Assembly: GCA_026075535.2 (NCBI GenBank) | Contig: AP026539.1 | Span: 8,990,001 to 9,054,000, forward strand | Length of the DNA stretch: 64,000 nucleotides | Origin: Tricholoma matsutake | Taxonomy: Eukaryota; Basidiomycota; Agaricomycetes; Agaricales; Tricholomataceae | Reading direction: 5' to 3' | Shown: positions 1 to 10,529 of the stretch, piece after piece | How positions within the stretch are numbered: the first letter of the stretch is position 1 | Layout of the letters: every line of letters starts with the position of its first letter | Notes under the pieces: generated by a model | What the model saw: the letters and a program-made list of their open reading frames with translations, nothing else | What the model was told of the DNA's origin: nothing | Databases searched by the model: none | Program-made: the position numbers and the translations under genes

Positions 1-185
1 CTTTCAGGGTAGTCCTAAGGTTGTGCGATGTGGGCTCTTGATTCGATCGATGTCGCTGGTGATGTTTCGATGCGGTCGATATGATATCGCGATCGATAGA
101 CTGGGTCGCGCTGCATCTGGGACGTTGTAGGAGTTAGCTGATGTGATTAGAATGATGCTAAAGTGGTGAATCGGTCCTTGAGCCA
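1..185. other. Unassigned edge sequence
   Basis: The reverse-transcriptase similarity of the neighbouring gypsy remnant fades at about position 185. What lies beyond it, to the window edge, is rich in GATCGAT/TCGAT words and has no reading frame I recognise. It is probably the sequence across the truncation point of the retroelement. Confidence 0.3.
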
Positions 186-1466
186 AGGAGACGACCTATC
201 ACCGCAATACTTCATGCATTGGACTATATGATTTAGATTCCCAAAATGTTCCCAAACAAAACATCAAATGCCTGGATTATGGGCGATCATTTTGAAAGAT
301 CCTCTGATTGTTTGATATTCTGATTTTGGACTCTTAACTGGTGTGTCATCAATGTAAGGGATGGTGATATGAGGGATTTCGGGCTGTAGGATGAATGTGA
401 CGTTGTTGTGTAAAATTGGAACCAAGTTCGTCCAACCCATTGGTAGGGTGACAATTTGAAGCGCTCCAAAAGGTGTCTGAAATGTTGTTAGATCTCGAGA
501 TGATTCTGCGACTTTCCTTTTGTTGAATGCAACATATAGGTCCAAGATTCCACCACAAGCACATCCCCCAAACTGTTCAGCTAGATGCTCAGGGATTGGG
601 ACAACACCAGAGTGCTGAATCATTACTTGGTTTAGTGGTTTGAGACTGTGGACAATTTGAAGTGATTTCACATCTTTCTTTGAAACATAAAACCATCATG
701 ACCAATATGACAAGTTCAATGACTCATATACTCCTGCTTCTATCTTCTTTTTCAGCATTTCGCAGATCTGTTCATACAGACCAGGAGGTATAGGGATATT
801 ACATTCAACCCATGGAGTGTGAGGAATGATGGGGAATTCAATAGGAGGAAAGAAGTTGGGGTGAAAACTTCCTCATTCTTGTTCGGTCCATGCAAAACCC
901 ATTTCGTGATTTCGGATAAAGTTGTGCATAAGCTTTTGTTTTTCTGGCCATAGGAAATTGCCAGGATGGTTTTTGTTGATAATAGCTTTGCGTTCAAGTG
1001 TATATTGGGGAGAGGGGACAAATGATGGGGGATGAGGATTGAGTTTCAGCATATTCTCAAGGGGGTCACCAGCAATTGTTTGAATAATCCAAAATCAATC
1101 AGGTAGTTCAGTAATTACTGGTCAAACCTTCTGTGCAACTGGTTTGTATTTCTTTTTTGGCACTGCAAAGATTGGGTATATAGAGTTGGTTGATGAGATG
1201 TGGGGAGGGGAAATGATAGCAGAATCGTGCATAAGGGTGGCCATCGAGACCGATAAAAACATTGCATACTGGTGGCTAGCCGTTAAATATAAATTTGCAA
1301 GAGTCAAGGAAAACGAAGGAGTGTCCGAAGAGTTCAAGGAGTCAATATCGGGAATATTCACAGTGTACTCGATAGTTATAGAAGAATTAGAATGGTCAAA
1401 AGAAATAATGAGAGCACACTGGTTATTCTCCAAGATTTTATCCTCTAGTTGCAAAAATCCTCGCAA
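186..1466 (-). pseudogene. Reverse transcriptase of the gypsy remnant
   Basis: At 1122-1466 the C-terminal phrase KKKYKPVAQKV matches the segment that precedes the RT in Agaricomycete gypsy elements. At 752-1021 comes ISYGQKNKSLCTTL with NKNEEVFTP, then at 264-671 the RT core with DLYVAFNKRKVAESSRDL, TTFQTPFGALQIVTLPMGW and the catalytic box YIDD. After NPGI a stop and a frame change precede CFVWEHFGNLNHIVQCMKYC, ending about 190. The thumb, RNase H and integrase are missing. Confidence 0.8.
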
Positions 1467-1663
1467 ACTACTATTCTTCGATGATTAGATTGGGGGATAG
1501 TTGGAATAGTGCAAGATCATGTTGAGTTCAGATCGAATATAGTTATCATTTGTGCTTTGTTTCAATAATTCTTCACCGTACTTTCTGTGAGAATGTTGAA
1601 TGGCCGTCCGAGCAGAATGTTGTAGGCTGGATTGTGGATAATGTGTATTTGCATGTAGAGGGT

Positions 1664-2325
1664 CACTACTGGGGCTGACCTGTGTTTCCCACAGAAACAC
1701 AGCCTTAGAAACTTGTTTTAAGACTTCTGATGTGTATATCCTTTGGATATTCTTAATATGTATGTAAAAGAAATGTCAGGGAAATATTTTACATGTATCC
1801 AAGCTGTATCTGCAAGGAACATAAAAGGTGTATTCTACAATGTTTCTTTCAGATCCCTTCCGGAAACATTTTTCATGTTCCCTTTGTGTAAGTTAAGGAA
1901 ACACTTTTTATGTAATTATGGCTGTATCTGCAGAAAACACTTGACATATATTTTATTATGTGTTTTCTATGGATACATGCAAAGAACAAAGGGGTTACCA
2001 TGGTTACACATGTATCCCTGGGAAACACATAATAAAATTACAAGTTAAATGTTTTCTGCAGATACAGGCATAATTACATAAAAAGTGTTTCCTTAACTTA
2101 CACAAAGGGAACATGAAAAATGTTTCCAGAAGGGATCTGAAAGAAACATTGTAGAATATACCTTTTATGTTCCTTGCAGATACAGCTTGGATACATGTAA
2201 AATATTTCCCTGACATTTCTTTTACATACACATTAAGAATATCCAAAGGATATACACATCAGAAGTCTTAAAACAAGTTTCTAAGGCTGTGTTTCTGTGG
2301 GAAACACAGGTCAGCCCCAGTAGTG
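1664..2325. mobile_element. Palindromic CACTA-type MITE with 3-bp TSD
   Basis: The element starts CACTACTGGGGCTGACC and ends with its reverse complement ...CCAGTAGTG, flanked by a direct GGT at 1661-1663 and 2326-2328. CACTA termini plus a 3-bp TSD are the hallmarks of the CACTA (En/Spm, CMC) superfamily. The two arms, about 1664-1978 and 2008-2325, are near-perfect inverted copies around a loop of about 28 bp, so the whole 662 bp can fold into one hairpin. It has no transposase and is non-autonomous. One arm difference is CCGG against CTGG, a CpG transition. It interrupts the gypsy protease frame. Confidence 0.85.
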
Positions 2326-2329
2326 GGTG

Positions 2330-3263
2330 ATGCTACTGACTTTGCAAGGTACATTCCATGCTAAACCTAGACTCTGGTCAATGCCACCATTAGCAGATTG
2401 TAGAGGGATGTGTATTGAAGGATCGTATGTGAGACCGAGTTCGTGACAAACTTCTTCTGACATTGCGATGATCGATGAACCCAGATCGACTACACTTTCA
2501 ACTGGGTTTCTGCCATTGACGTTCATAATGACCAATCTAATAGAGTGTGATTCCTTGGCTGTGATGAAAGGTTCAGGTATTTCTCCAGGGCAAAGACTGC
2601 TAATATATGTCTCATAAGGGTCATCAATTATGAAAATGTCATTGTTAAGGAGATTCATAGCATTATTTCCTTTGGGTTGCTGGATACAGCATGAAGTGAC
2701 CTGTTCCTTCCATTTCATACGAACTTCAGGCAATAACGAAAGTAATTCTTTGGGAGTTAGAGTGATAATCAGGGATTTCATCCATCGGGTGAAGACATCT
2801 TTGGTGATTTTGTCCTTTTGAATGGGGGCTTGGGTATGGTATGATGGGCTGTCTTTGTCTTTTGCTTTTCCTGTCGATGCGAAGTTGTGTTCATGGGGAG
2901 GTAGATACAAATTTTCTTTAGTGCCATTGTAGGGATGTATTACTGGTTGTGATGGTGGTTTGGAGGTCGAAGATGGTGCTGAATTCAAAGTAGGCAGATT
3001 GGTTGCTGTGGACAATATCAATGGTGCCAGTACTTGTGGGACAAATCATTCAACTGGTGCAGGGATTTGAGGGATTGAAGGCCATGAGGTAGGAACTGTT
3101 GGCACATTTGAATCAGTTCATGCAAAAGGTCTACCACTTTGTAAAGCATATAGCTCTTGTTTGAGCTTTGCAATATGATCTTTGGCCATTGTAGATAGGT
3201 CAGTAATTGGTAAACACCTCTGGATGGCATCAAAGAAACTGTCGAAGGTGCAATATTATACAT
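2330..3263 (-). pseudogene. Retropepsin region of the gypsy remnant
   Basis: The minus-strand frame 2311-3021 carries VESVVDLGSSIIAMSEEVCH, the position of the aspartic-protease active site. In live relatives this reads D-S/P-G-S; here it is DLGS. It is followed by SANGGIDQSLGLAWNVPCKV. The frame then runs into the CACTA-type insertion and stops 11 codons later inside that element. The host frame resumes on the far side of the insertion at 1663 with LYMQIHIIHNPAYNILLGRP, so the protease and its C-terminal tail were continuous before the insertion. Confidence 0.75.
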
Positions 3264-3296
3264 TAGCGAAGGGGTAATGTTAGATGGAGGGTTTCA

Positions 3297-4561
3297 TCAA
3301 GTCCATTTGTCAATCCTGTCCTTGATAAAATGACTGGGGATGTTTCGAGGAGTGAATTGACCATTTGGGAGAACGATTTTGCCTTCAGTGTTCTTCTTAC
3401 ACTTTCCTTCATTGATATATGACTGGCAAACCAAGCAATCACTAATGAAATCTCCTGTAAGCCCACAAAAGATGCAAACTAAAGTTTCAAGCTGGTCTGA
3501 ATGAAATCCACTGTTAGGTTGAGTAGTGTTCATGGTCTTCAAACCTGCTAAAGTGGTTACAAGAGTGGCTGCAAATTTCTTGAGAATTGCCATAAGATCT
3601 TCCAATTTAATTTGAGGCGAAGATGTTGAGTCGTTGGGATTGCCAAAGGTGCTGAAGAATGCAAACTGAGTATTGATGTCGAATCCAAACTGATAGATCC
3701 TGCTAAAACAAATTTTGCTGCTGCATGAATATCGTTGAGTGGGTAGGGGTCATCGGGATAGTGATTGGGGAATTTTAGTTTGAGTCGTCAAGTGATTCTA
3801 GCCCATAAACCTGGTTGGAAACCCTGAACAAAGGCTCTGCTTTGTTCAGTGTCGGAAATCCTGCCTTTAGTAGATAGAAACTTTGTGATGTTATAGAATG
3901 ACCAAAAATATAATCCCAAATTGCTCACATTGTAAATACCTATGCAAAGTTGTTCGCTGACAAGTTTGTCCATGTCTGAAATTGACCATTTCCAATTGTC
4001 TTTGGAACCAGGGTACAGTTTGTGAATAGAGATGCAAAAATTCTGGAATGAAATGCTGGCATTGTATTCTGGAATTGATTCTCAAAGTTCAGAAGTGTCA
4101 ATATTGAGGTAGCGACAAGCATGCTTCATTTCTTCAGTCATGACATTGCATGCTGAGAAAAGCAATTCTAACTCGTTAAAATATCTGCAAAGTTCTCGAG
4201 GCTGAGTAGAGTCAAATTTTGGAGCTGTGGAATGACCACAAGCTGGCATAGTGGCTTGTGTAGTCATGAATGCGATGACTCTAGGGGTAGGGGTTAAAAC
4301 TTGGGTGAAGGATGGTAGAGGTGTCAAAGTTGTTGGAAGGATGAATGAAGAGGTAGATGATGAGGATGAAGAAGTAGAGGATGATGTTGAAGGCAATGAG
4401 ATAGGTGAAGGGAATAGTTGACGATGAGTAGATTCTGCTTTGGAAACAGGGATTAGGATATCTCCCAATTGTTCAAGAGATTCAAAGGCATGGCGAGTGT
4501 CAATTTGAAGGTTTCTAGCTTGTGTTGGCCTAAGCCAGGAGATTTGAGATGGATTAGACAA
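3297..4561 (-). pseudogene. gag of the gypsy remnant
   Basis: The segment 4082-4561 holds a Ser/Thr-rich spacer followed by the conserved gag start region (PKFDSTQPREL, then YFNELELLF and KHACRYLNIDTSEL). Gag continues in broken frames through 3788-4122. At 3297-3605 lies a zinc-knuckle-like segment, CIFCGLTGDFISDC, in which the usual His of C-x2-C-x4-H-x4-C is Phe, followed by the family phrase KCKKNTEGKIVLPNGQ. In a working element this would form the particle and bind the RNA. Stops and frame changes at about 3610-4085 show it is not expressed as one protein. Confidence 0.75.
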
Positions 4562-5190
4562 TGAAATGATTTAGATACCCCTCATGGTGGGCTCCAAAAT
4601 GATGATGCTCGACCAGGAAACCCAAACAAAACCCACAATAAGGCCTTGAATGGTATAATGCTAGTTAGAGGAAGGTTGCAAGGTGGTACTAAATATCACC
4701 GCTGTTACCCAAGGTTAGGGAAATGACTTGAGAGAGGGTCCAATGATGTTCAATGATGTTCGAGGGTGTATGAAGCACTGCGATAGTGTTCAAGGAAAGT
4801 TCAAGGGGCTTATAGAGGATGAGGACAATCTATTCTGTCATTCCAAGTAGCTAGTACAAGGCTATATATGTTTGGAAGAGATGGTACTTAAAAGGAAATA
4901 AAACATGAGGAATACATGAGGCAAGATATAAAACAATAAAGGACTTTGCAAATCATAAAATAAATGAAAGATGATGAGAAGGGAAGCATATAGAGTCATA
5001 ATGTATGAAGGGTACCTGTCCTATCATCAAAATGTCAAAGCACCACAATCATGTCCTAAAATCCCATTGTTGTATCTCCTTGTGTCTGGTGGTGCTCAAT
5101 ATGTGACACACTAACTTGTGCAAGGCATGCTGTGTGTGTCTGAAGGGTGGTGTGATAGGCATATGGCAGCCAAAGGCATTTGAGGTGCTG
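4562..5190. other. No gene seen; AT-rich spacer
   Basis: This stretch follows the gag start of the gypsy remnant and would be its leader or flank. It holds a short doubled CAATGATGTT near 4741 and several purine-rich runs. No coding frame, LTR pair or RNA gene was recognised. Confidence 0.3.
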
Positions 5191-5340
5191 CAAAGTCATT
5201 CAAACTTGCTTGAAGTGTTGCAAAGTCTTTCAAAGTTGTTCAAAGTCATTCAAAATTGTTCAAAGTTGTTCAAAATCATTCAAAGTCATTCAAAATCATT
5301 CAAAGTCATTCAAAATCATTCAAAGTCATTTGAAATAGTT
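5191..5340. repeat. 10-bp minisatellite, unit CAAAGTCATT
   Basis: About 15 units of a 10-bp motif (CAAAGTCATT, CAAAATCATT and variants) stand in an unbroken array. The unit is not a multiple of three, so any open frame through it repeats every 30 bp. That creates a spurious KVIQNHSKSF-type peptide on the plus strand (5116-5781), which I do not accept as a gene. Confidence 0.9.
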
Positions 5341-5804
5341 TCAGAGCAGTCTCATGGGGTTTGTAGAGGTTTGCAGGGGCTGGGAGCATGTGTGGTAATG
5401 TGTCGATGCATTTGGAGATGTTCCCAGAGCTTAGATTACAAGGTGGACCTATCACCATGCTCTCTCGAGGCATTCTTTCAGTTGAAACTGTGCTTGGCCA
5501 CATTGGACATGGATACGCTCTGCCTCAATGTGCTGCAGATCACCACACACATGGGAATCCTTCTGCCGCACTTGGGTGCACCCCTTGATCTGACAAATTT
5601 GCCCCTCTGTCTTTTTGTGACTCTTGCAATAGTGGTCATGTTGATTCATAATGGTTCAAAGCAGTTGTGCACCACACAGCATGGGTGTCCAACCATTACA
5701 CCATCTACCACCACAACCCACACCTTCTCTCCTTGGAACACCCATGTACACTTATCACATCAATGGTTTAGCTCTGGCTGACCATACAAGTAAAAACATA
5801 GATT

Positions 5805-6660
5805 TCATGCTTGCATCGCCTTATTGAACCAATTTTTTTGGGGACCATTGTTGGGAATAATCAGTTGACTATCAAGCTGGGCACAGTCATTGAGGAGACA
5901 TGCAATGATGAAAGCATCCCATATGTGTTCCATAGTGAGCATAAATCCCACAGGCCAGTCTGGAGGAGGGAGACTGTGACGAGAGAATGAATGGTGATAG
6001 AGGCAGCTACAGTTGGTTGCTGATGTGTGGGAGATGACCATCACATCAATCCAGAGGTCGATGACTTTTCTATCAACAAATTGGTGTTCGCTGACTTCAA
6101 TAATTGCAGGCTGTTGGGTGCAATAGTACCAAAAGTCTTGTTTGATGTAGTAGTTATGGTGGTAGCTGGTTTTACACTCTGCCATATGCATGGTATGGTG
6201 AATAAAATAATTGCACAGACATTGAAAGAAACCATAATGCACCTTCACAGTAAAGACTAATGGCATATGCTGGTACATCACCCCAGTCCAGTGTGTAGAG
6301 TACCACCTTCTGATAGTAAGTCTTCTTGAGACAGAGTCCTTTGTTGACCCAAGGGCATGCTGGCTGAATGCATGAATGTTGTGGGGGATAAAGTGTGTCT
6401 GGCACAAATCCAAGGCCATGACCATACTTGAGAATGGTTCCTGCAAGATCACGCCTTGGAAAGTCTTCTTCATCCCAGATTAGGTGCTGTAGCTCCATCC
6501 AAAGCACATCTACATCCTCCATTTGGATATTGCAGCTGTTGGCAAGAAGTCAAGCAACACTTGGTGGTAAAATTTCAGGTGCATTATCTTCAGGTTCTTC
6601 AGCAGGTTGGGGAAGCAAGATGTTGTCCCTCAGTCACTTAGCAATATAGATAAAGGTCAA
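5805..6660 (-). pseudogene. Remnant of a KDZ-associated cysteine-cluster protein
   Basis: Two overlapping minus-strand frames make up one protein: 6172-6522 gives DVLWMELQHLIWDEEDFP and then CIQPACPW...CLKKTYYQ; 5805-6473 continues with CKTSYHHNYYIKQ, EHQFVDRKVIDLWIDVMVIS, SATNCSCLYHHSFS and finally TMEHIWDAFIIACLLNDC. These phrases match the family of Agaricomycete cysteine-cluster proteins linked to KDZ transposons (CxC5/CxC6 type). The frame changes at about 6250-6300, there is a stop at about 6563, and the C-terminal half with the transposase-like part is missing at 5805. It is a broken copy outside the large KDZ element further right. Confidence 0.65.
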
Positions 6661-6940
6661 AAGGCCCATAATTGATAGGTTGGGCACCAGAGTCAATACA
6701 TTCACAAGTGTAGCCATGCAGGTATAGTACTAGCCAGAAAGCCAGACAGACAGGACTTTCTAACACACAGGCTTCCTGCTGCAGCCGGTAGATCATATTT
6801 GCTAGGGGTCAATTGCAGCTTTTCCCACTTTTTGTAGCTATTCCTAGACAACATCACCAACCAAGCCCAAATGCTGCCAATGCAGGGCACAGAAATTCTG
6901 CTAAAATCTCTCGAAATTCTGCTCCAAAACCTCTGACAGA

Positions 6941-7296
6941 ATGCATCATCCAACAACACCATCATCCCACAATGTCCCAGGCCAGGATTCTATGATGTGG
7001 AAAAGGACTTGGAGGCTAGTATCAATTTATCTGGTGATGGAAAAGGAAAGAACAGTGCTGAGACGGAGAATAATGATGAAGATTCCGACAACAACAATGA
7101 TGAGCTTGATTCAACACCAGGTGGTGTTGGTGAGGACCAAAGTTCAGACTTCAAAATCAATAATGAAATCAATTTGGATGTGAGAGAGCTCCTTGACTTG
7201 TTGAAGCCTGTTACTAAGGAAGGGAAGACCACTGAGCCATCTGCTGCTGCACAAAGTAATCAGACAGGTGTTGTCGCTCCTGATTGGAAGTTTTAA
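6941..7296 (+). CDS. Unrecognised acidic reading frame
   Basis: The frame starting at 6997 encodes about 99 residues, dominated by Asp, Glu, Asn and Ser (NNDEDSDNNNDELDS), ending LKPVTKEGKTTEPSA...DWKF. It is low complexity, has no motif I recognise, no clear intron signals and lies between two transposon scraps. It may be the end of a decayed gene or chance. Confidence 0.2.
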
Positions 7297-7400
7297 CAGC
7301 ACTTTTAGTTTTTTAACAGTGTTCATTATATTTTTAACAGTTTTTAACAAGTTATTAACTCCATTGTTACTAACAGTTATTAAAAATACACTTGGGGCCA

Positions 7401-7427
7401 TGAGTTAGTAACTCGGTTACTAACTCA
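7401..7427. repeat. Short perfect inverted repeat
   Basis: TGAGTTAGTAAC and its reverse complement are separated by TCG. It sits in a run of AACAGT/TTAAC words (7297-7440). It may be a transposon footprint or a stem; no function can be given. Confidence 0.5.
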
Positions 7428-7491
7428 CCCTTGAATTATTCACGGAACCCTAGCTAGCTCAGCCATCTCGCTTATAAGCATCTTACCATTC

Positions 7492-7547
7492 CAGCTAACT
7501 GCAAAATTGTAGACCGTTTTCAAAAAAATGATTGGGTTGCTACATGA
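7492..7547. repeat. Left arm of a distant inverted repeat pair
   Basis: Starts CAGCTAACTGCAAAATTGTA and continues GACCGTTTTC, an A-run and GGTTGCTACATGA. The reverse complement of 12690-12750 reads the same with few changes (first 28 bases identical). The pair is 5.2 kb apart and encloses the helicase scrap, the minisatellite, the Harbinger transposase and its Myb-like partner. It could be the TIRs of a DNA transposon, but no convincing TSD stands outside the arms. Confidence 0.55.
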
Positions 7548-7799
7548 CAATAGACTTACCAAAACAGGTAAAGTGTATGTCAATCCTACCTAAGCACCAC
7601 AGCAAACATCGTGTTGCAGGCACTCCTTTTGGTAGTCTTGTTCCCATCTGTTCTGGTGAGATCTTATCTTATCTCAGTGGAGATGTGGTGGAGATTCAAA
7701 ATACAGTGCCAAGATCTCACCAGAACACCATTTCCAAACCCCTGGATGCTTGAGGCACATTTTGGAAGAAGTCAAAATTGCTCCATGTTGATTCTCATT
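7548..7799. other. No gene seen
   Basis: Short plus-strand frames run through this stretch without recognisable motifs. An imperfect inverted repeat around TCTGGTGAGATCTTATC (7649) and AGATCTCACCAGAAC (7712) is the only structure noted. Confidence 0.3.
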
Positions 7800-8240
7800 A
7801 AGGATCTGGTATAGTGTGGTCAGTCAGGAAAATATGGAATGTGTGAAATCTTATCACCATCGCAAGAGTTGATGACCATGTGTCACCATTGACTGCACAT
7901 GTGGGAATTTGCATTTTTTAAACCACCATGTCTGACATGAGAATCTTAGCTACAGTGTAGAAGATGAGACAAATGGTGCATGCCTGGTCTCTCTGGAGAG
8001 TTTTCAAGGGTGATAGGATTAGTACCATCTTCTCAGGATGACAAAGTGGCAGTAACATGAATGGGATAGTCTTTCCAGAGCCAGTCCCAGCAATGACAAC
8101 AGTATCTAACCCTAGCAGGAGAGCCTCAGCAATGTTCAATTGCCATTCATATGGTTTAAAATGCCCCTTAGATCGTTCAGCAAAGCATGTTCGCAAGATT
8201 TGACGCATGTCATCAGAGGTTTTTGGGCTCGTGCAGCCTG
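7800..8240 (-). pseudogene. RecQ-like DEAD/DEAH helicase fragment
   Basis: The minus frame 7918-8208 reads RQILRTCFAERSKGHFKPY then EWQLNIAEALLLGLDTVVIA and the Walker A motif GTGSGKT, followed by MLLPLCHPEKMVLILSPLKT. This is the start of the first helicase domain in the RecQ-like proteins that are multicopy in Agaricomycetes. After a stop at 7918 the similarity continues in another frame with AVNGDTWSSTL to about 7840 and ends. DEAH box, second helicase domain and zinc region are missing. Confidence 0.7.
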
Positions 8241-8569
8241 AAGAATTTGTTCAGAATGTGCCTTCACAGCCTCGTGTCGATCAGAAGCAGATCTGGGAGT
8301 CATCACAGGGACACAGATTATAACAGAAGAGGTAACACGAGCCTGAGCACAAGGAACTTTGTTTATGAGTTTCTCAGTATCTGATTACATTTTGTAGATC
8401 TGTGTACCATATTTTGACACTCCAACAGAGCTCCTCCTGGGAACCAGGCCACACCACAATGGATGGGGACGAGACTACCTTTTGGTTAGATCATGTTCGG
8501 AACACAAATGGATTTCTTCTCCCACCTATATTTTGCAATTTTGCTGATTAGATTAGTTGGATTTGGAAA

Positions 8570-9050
8570 AGCTGTCATGCAAGATATGTGCAGTCTTGTA
8601 TGCACGGGATACATACAAGATCGTCTTGCACACCAGACTCAGATGTCTGCTCAGATCATCATTGCAGATATGTGCTCTTGCATACATTGTAGATACGGGC
8701 TCTAGCACACAAGATATGGACTCTCACGCACAAGATACGGGCTCTCATGCACAAGATATGTGCTCTTGTCTGCAAGATATGTGATACACGCACTCGTCTA
8801 TACATACAAGATATGTCTTGCACACCAGATGTCTGCTCAGATCATCATTGCAGATACGCGCTCTCACATACATTGTAGATAGGGGCTCTCGCCTGCAAGA
8901 TATGTGCTCTCATCTGCAAGATATGTGATATGTGTACTCATCTGCAAGATACGCGATTGTGTACTCATCTGCAAGATATCTGATACGTGTACTCGTCTGC
9001 AAGATATGCGATACACGTACTCATCTGCAAGATACATGTACTCATGCAGC
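8570..9050. repeat. Degenerate minisatellite, GCAAGATATG family
   Basis: The array is built of variants of CTGCAAGATATGTGATACGT followed by GTACTCAT. Spacing is about 28 bp at 8930-9045 and about 22 bp at 8705-8790. Two longer blocks (8640-8700 and 8828-8890, around GATGTCTGCTCAGATCATCA) are also duplicated. It ends about 100 bp before the Harbinger start codon. Short frames inside it are not genes. Confidence 0.8.
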
Positions 9051-9156
9051 ACAAGGCACATCTAGTGACCTACACAAGATAACACCATTTGCTTTAATGG
9101 GATAGGTACTCCTCTGTATATATATTTCACAAGATATGTTTGTTGGTTAATCTTCT

Positions 9157-10466
9157 ATGGACCACAATCAGAGGAAACACTTCATTGCGCAAGCTGCTAG
9201 TCTTGTCATCAATGCTGCTGTAGCTGCATCTGTTACTTTCACCACACCACTCTTTGACAAAACACCTTATCATACCTCTGCTTTGTCAGGTGCTGCTTGG
9301 GTTGTTGAATTATTAAATGGTCACCCTGAGCGCATTCACTGTGAGCTTGGTGTCCATAAACATGTCTTTCAGATCCTCATCTCATACCTCCAAATCATCG
9401 GAGTATCACACTCTCGGGATGTTCTCCTTGAAGAACAGCTGGCAATATTCTTGTATAAATGTGTTACAGGACTTTCAATTCAACATGTAGGTGAAAGGTT
9501 TCAACGTTCAAATGATACAATTCACAAGTATGCTCCCTCCTTTTGGCTAGAGATTTATTTTAACTGTGACTTGCCTTTAGATATTTCATGAAGATGCTAC
9601 TCATTTTTTCATCCAAACCTTTCTATTTTGACTTTGTCCGGCTGCCAAAAATCAATGACCCCATTTCCCCATATATCCTCAACAACCCGAAGTTTCACCC
9701 ATATTTCAATGGTGCAATTGGCGCAATTGATGGAACACATTTTGACTGCTCTGGTACAGCACAGCAATCTGCTATTGCTCATGACCGCAAAGGGCGTGTA
9801 ACCCAGAACTGTCTTGCCGCATACAATTTCAATTACAGATTTGTTTATATCTTCAGTGGCTGGGAGGGATCTGTTTCAGATTCAACCATGTTCAACGATG
9901 CCTGTATCACTGATATGAGAATTCCTCCTGATAGGTACTATCTGGCAGATGCAGGCTTCCCTATCTGTCTTGCACTTCTCATACCTTTTCGGGGGGTACG
10001 TTATCATCTTGCTGAATGGGCATGCGCTGAGCTTTGGTATGCTGTAATTTTCAAGTATAGTCTTTCGCACCTAAGCTTATAGTTATATGCTTATAGCCCA
10101 GCTACTGCACTGGAATTGTTCAACCTTTGCCATGCATCAGCTCATAATATCATTGAGCGAATGTTCAGTATCCTCAAGAATCGTTTCAGGATTTTACGAT
10201 CCAGCCCTGATGTAGACATGGGCATACAGGCACTCATCCCACCAGCACTCGCAGCAATCCATAACTTCATTCACAAATATGACAATGAGGAGATCAATGA
10301 CTACATTACAGGTGATATGGAAGATCCACAACCAGGAGGACATGAAGAAGAGTTGGCAACAGGGCCTGCGAGAAGAAATGAGAAGCAAGAAGCAGATCGG
10401 AGGAAGGAAATCATTGCCCAGCAAATGTGGAATCAATATCAGCAGGAGCTTGCATGTAGGGTTTGA
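9157..10466 (+). CDS. PIF/Harbinger (HARBI1-like) DDE transposase
   Basis: Three exons, 9157-9527, 9581-10036 and 10097-10466, join to 1197 nt and give an uninterrupted 398-residue protein. The introns are 53 and 60 nt with GT...AG ends. It would cut and paste a Harbinger transposon. The N-terminal part has the helical region seen before the nuclease (LEEQLAIFLYKCVTGLS, GERFQRSNDTIHKYF). The DDE nuclease shows D in GAIDGTHFD, D in GWEGSVSDSTMF and E in IIERMFSILKNRFRIL. Intron 1 joins TIHK to YF, intron 2 joins AEL to CPATALELFN; both match HARBI1 proteins. The C-terminal tail is charged. No stop or frameshift is present, so it may be active. A Myb-like gene converges on it 64 bp away. Confidence 0.9.
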
Positions 10467-10529
10467 CACGATCCTTTGCATTATAGTCAGAATCATATTG
10501 AAATGTATAGTATCGTTTTCATACAACAA

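Larger units (their letters stand above)
186..4561 (-). mobile_element. Degenerate Ty3/gypsy gag-pol remnant
   Basis: Reading down the minus strand the order is gag (4561 to about 3300), CCHC-like knuckle, retropepsin, linker, then reverse transcriptase to about 186, where it is cut off before RNase H and integrase. The protein style is that of Agaricomycete gypsy elements: gag start MPACGHSTAPKFDSTQPREL, protease followed by SANGGIDQSLGLA, and an RT ending YIDDTPVK then NPGI. The frame is broken by frameshifts and stops throughout. No LTR was found at either end. A CACTA-type element interrupts it at 1664-2325. It is a dead copy; the family assignment is strong, the exact ends are not. Confidence 0.85.

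Noticed and set aside
1743..2246. Two mirror-image reading frames of 80-101 residues with nearly the same protein
   Set aside because: They are the same strand of the two arms of the CACTA-type palindrome read in opposite directions. Open frames here follow from the inverted repeat and do not indicate a gene.
5116..5781. A 221-residue plus-strand frame
   Set aside because: Its first half is the translation of a 10-bp minisatellite and the rest has no protein-like motif.
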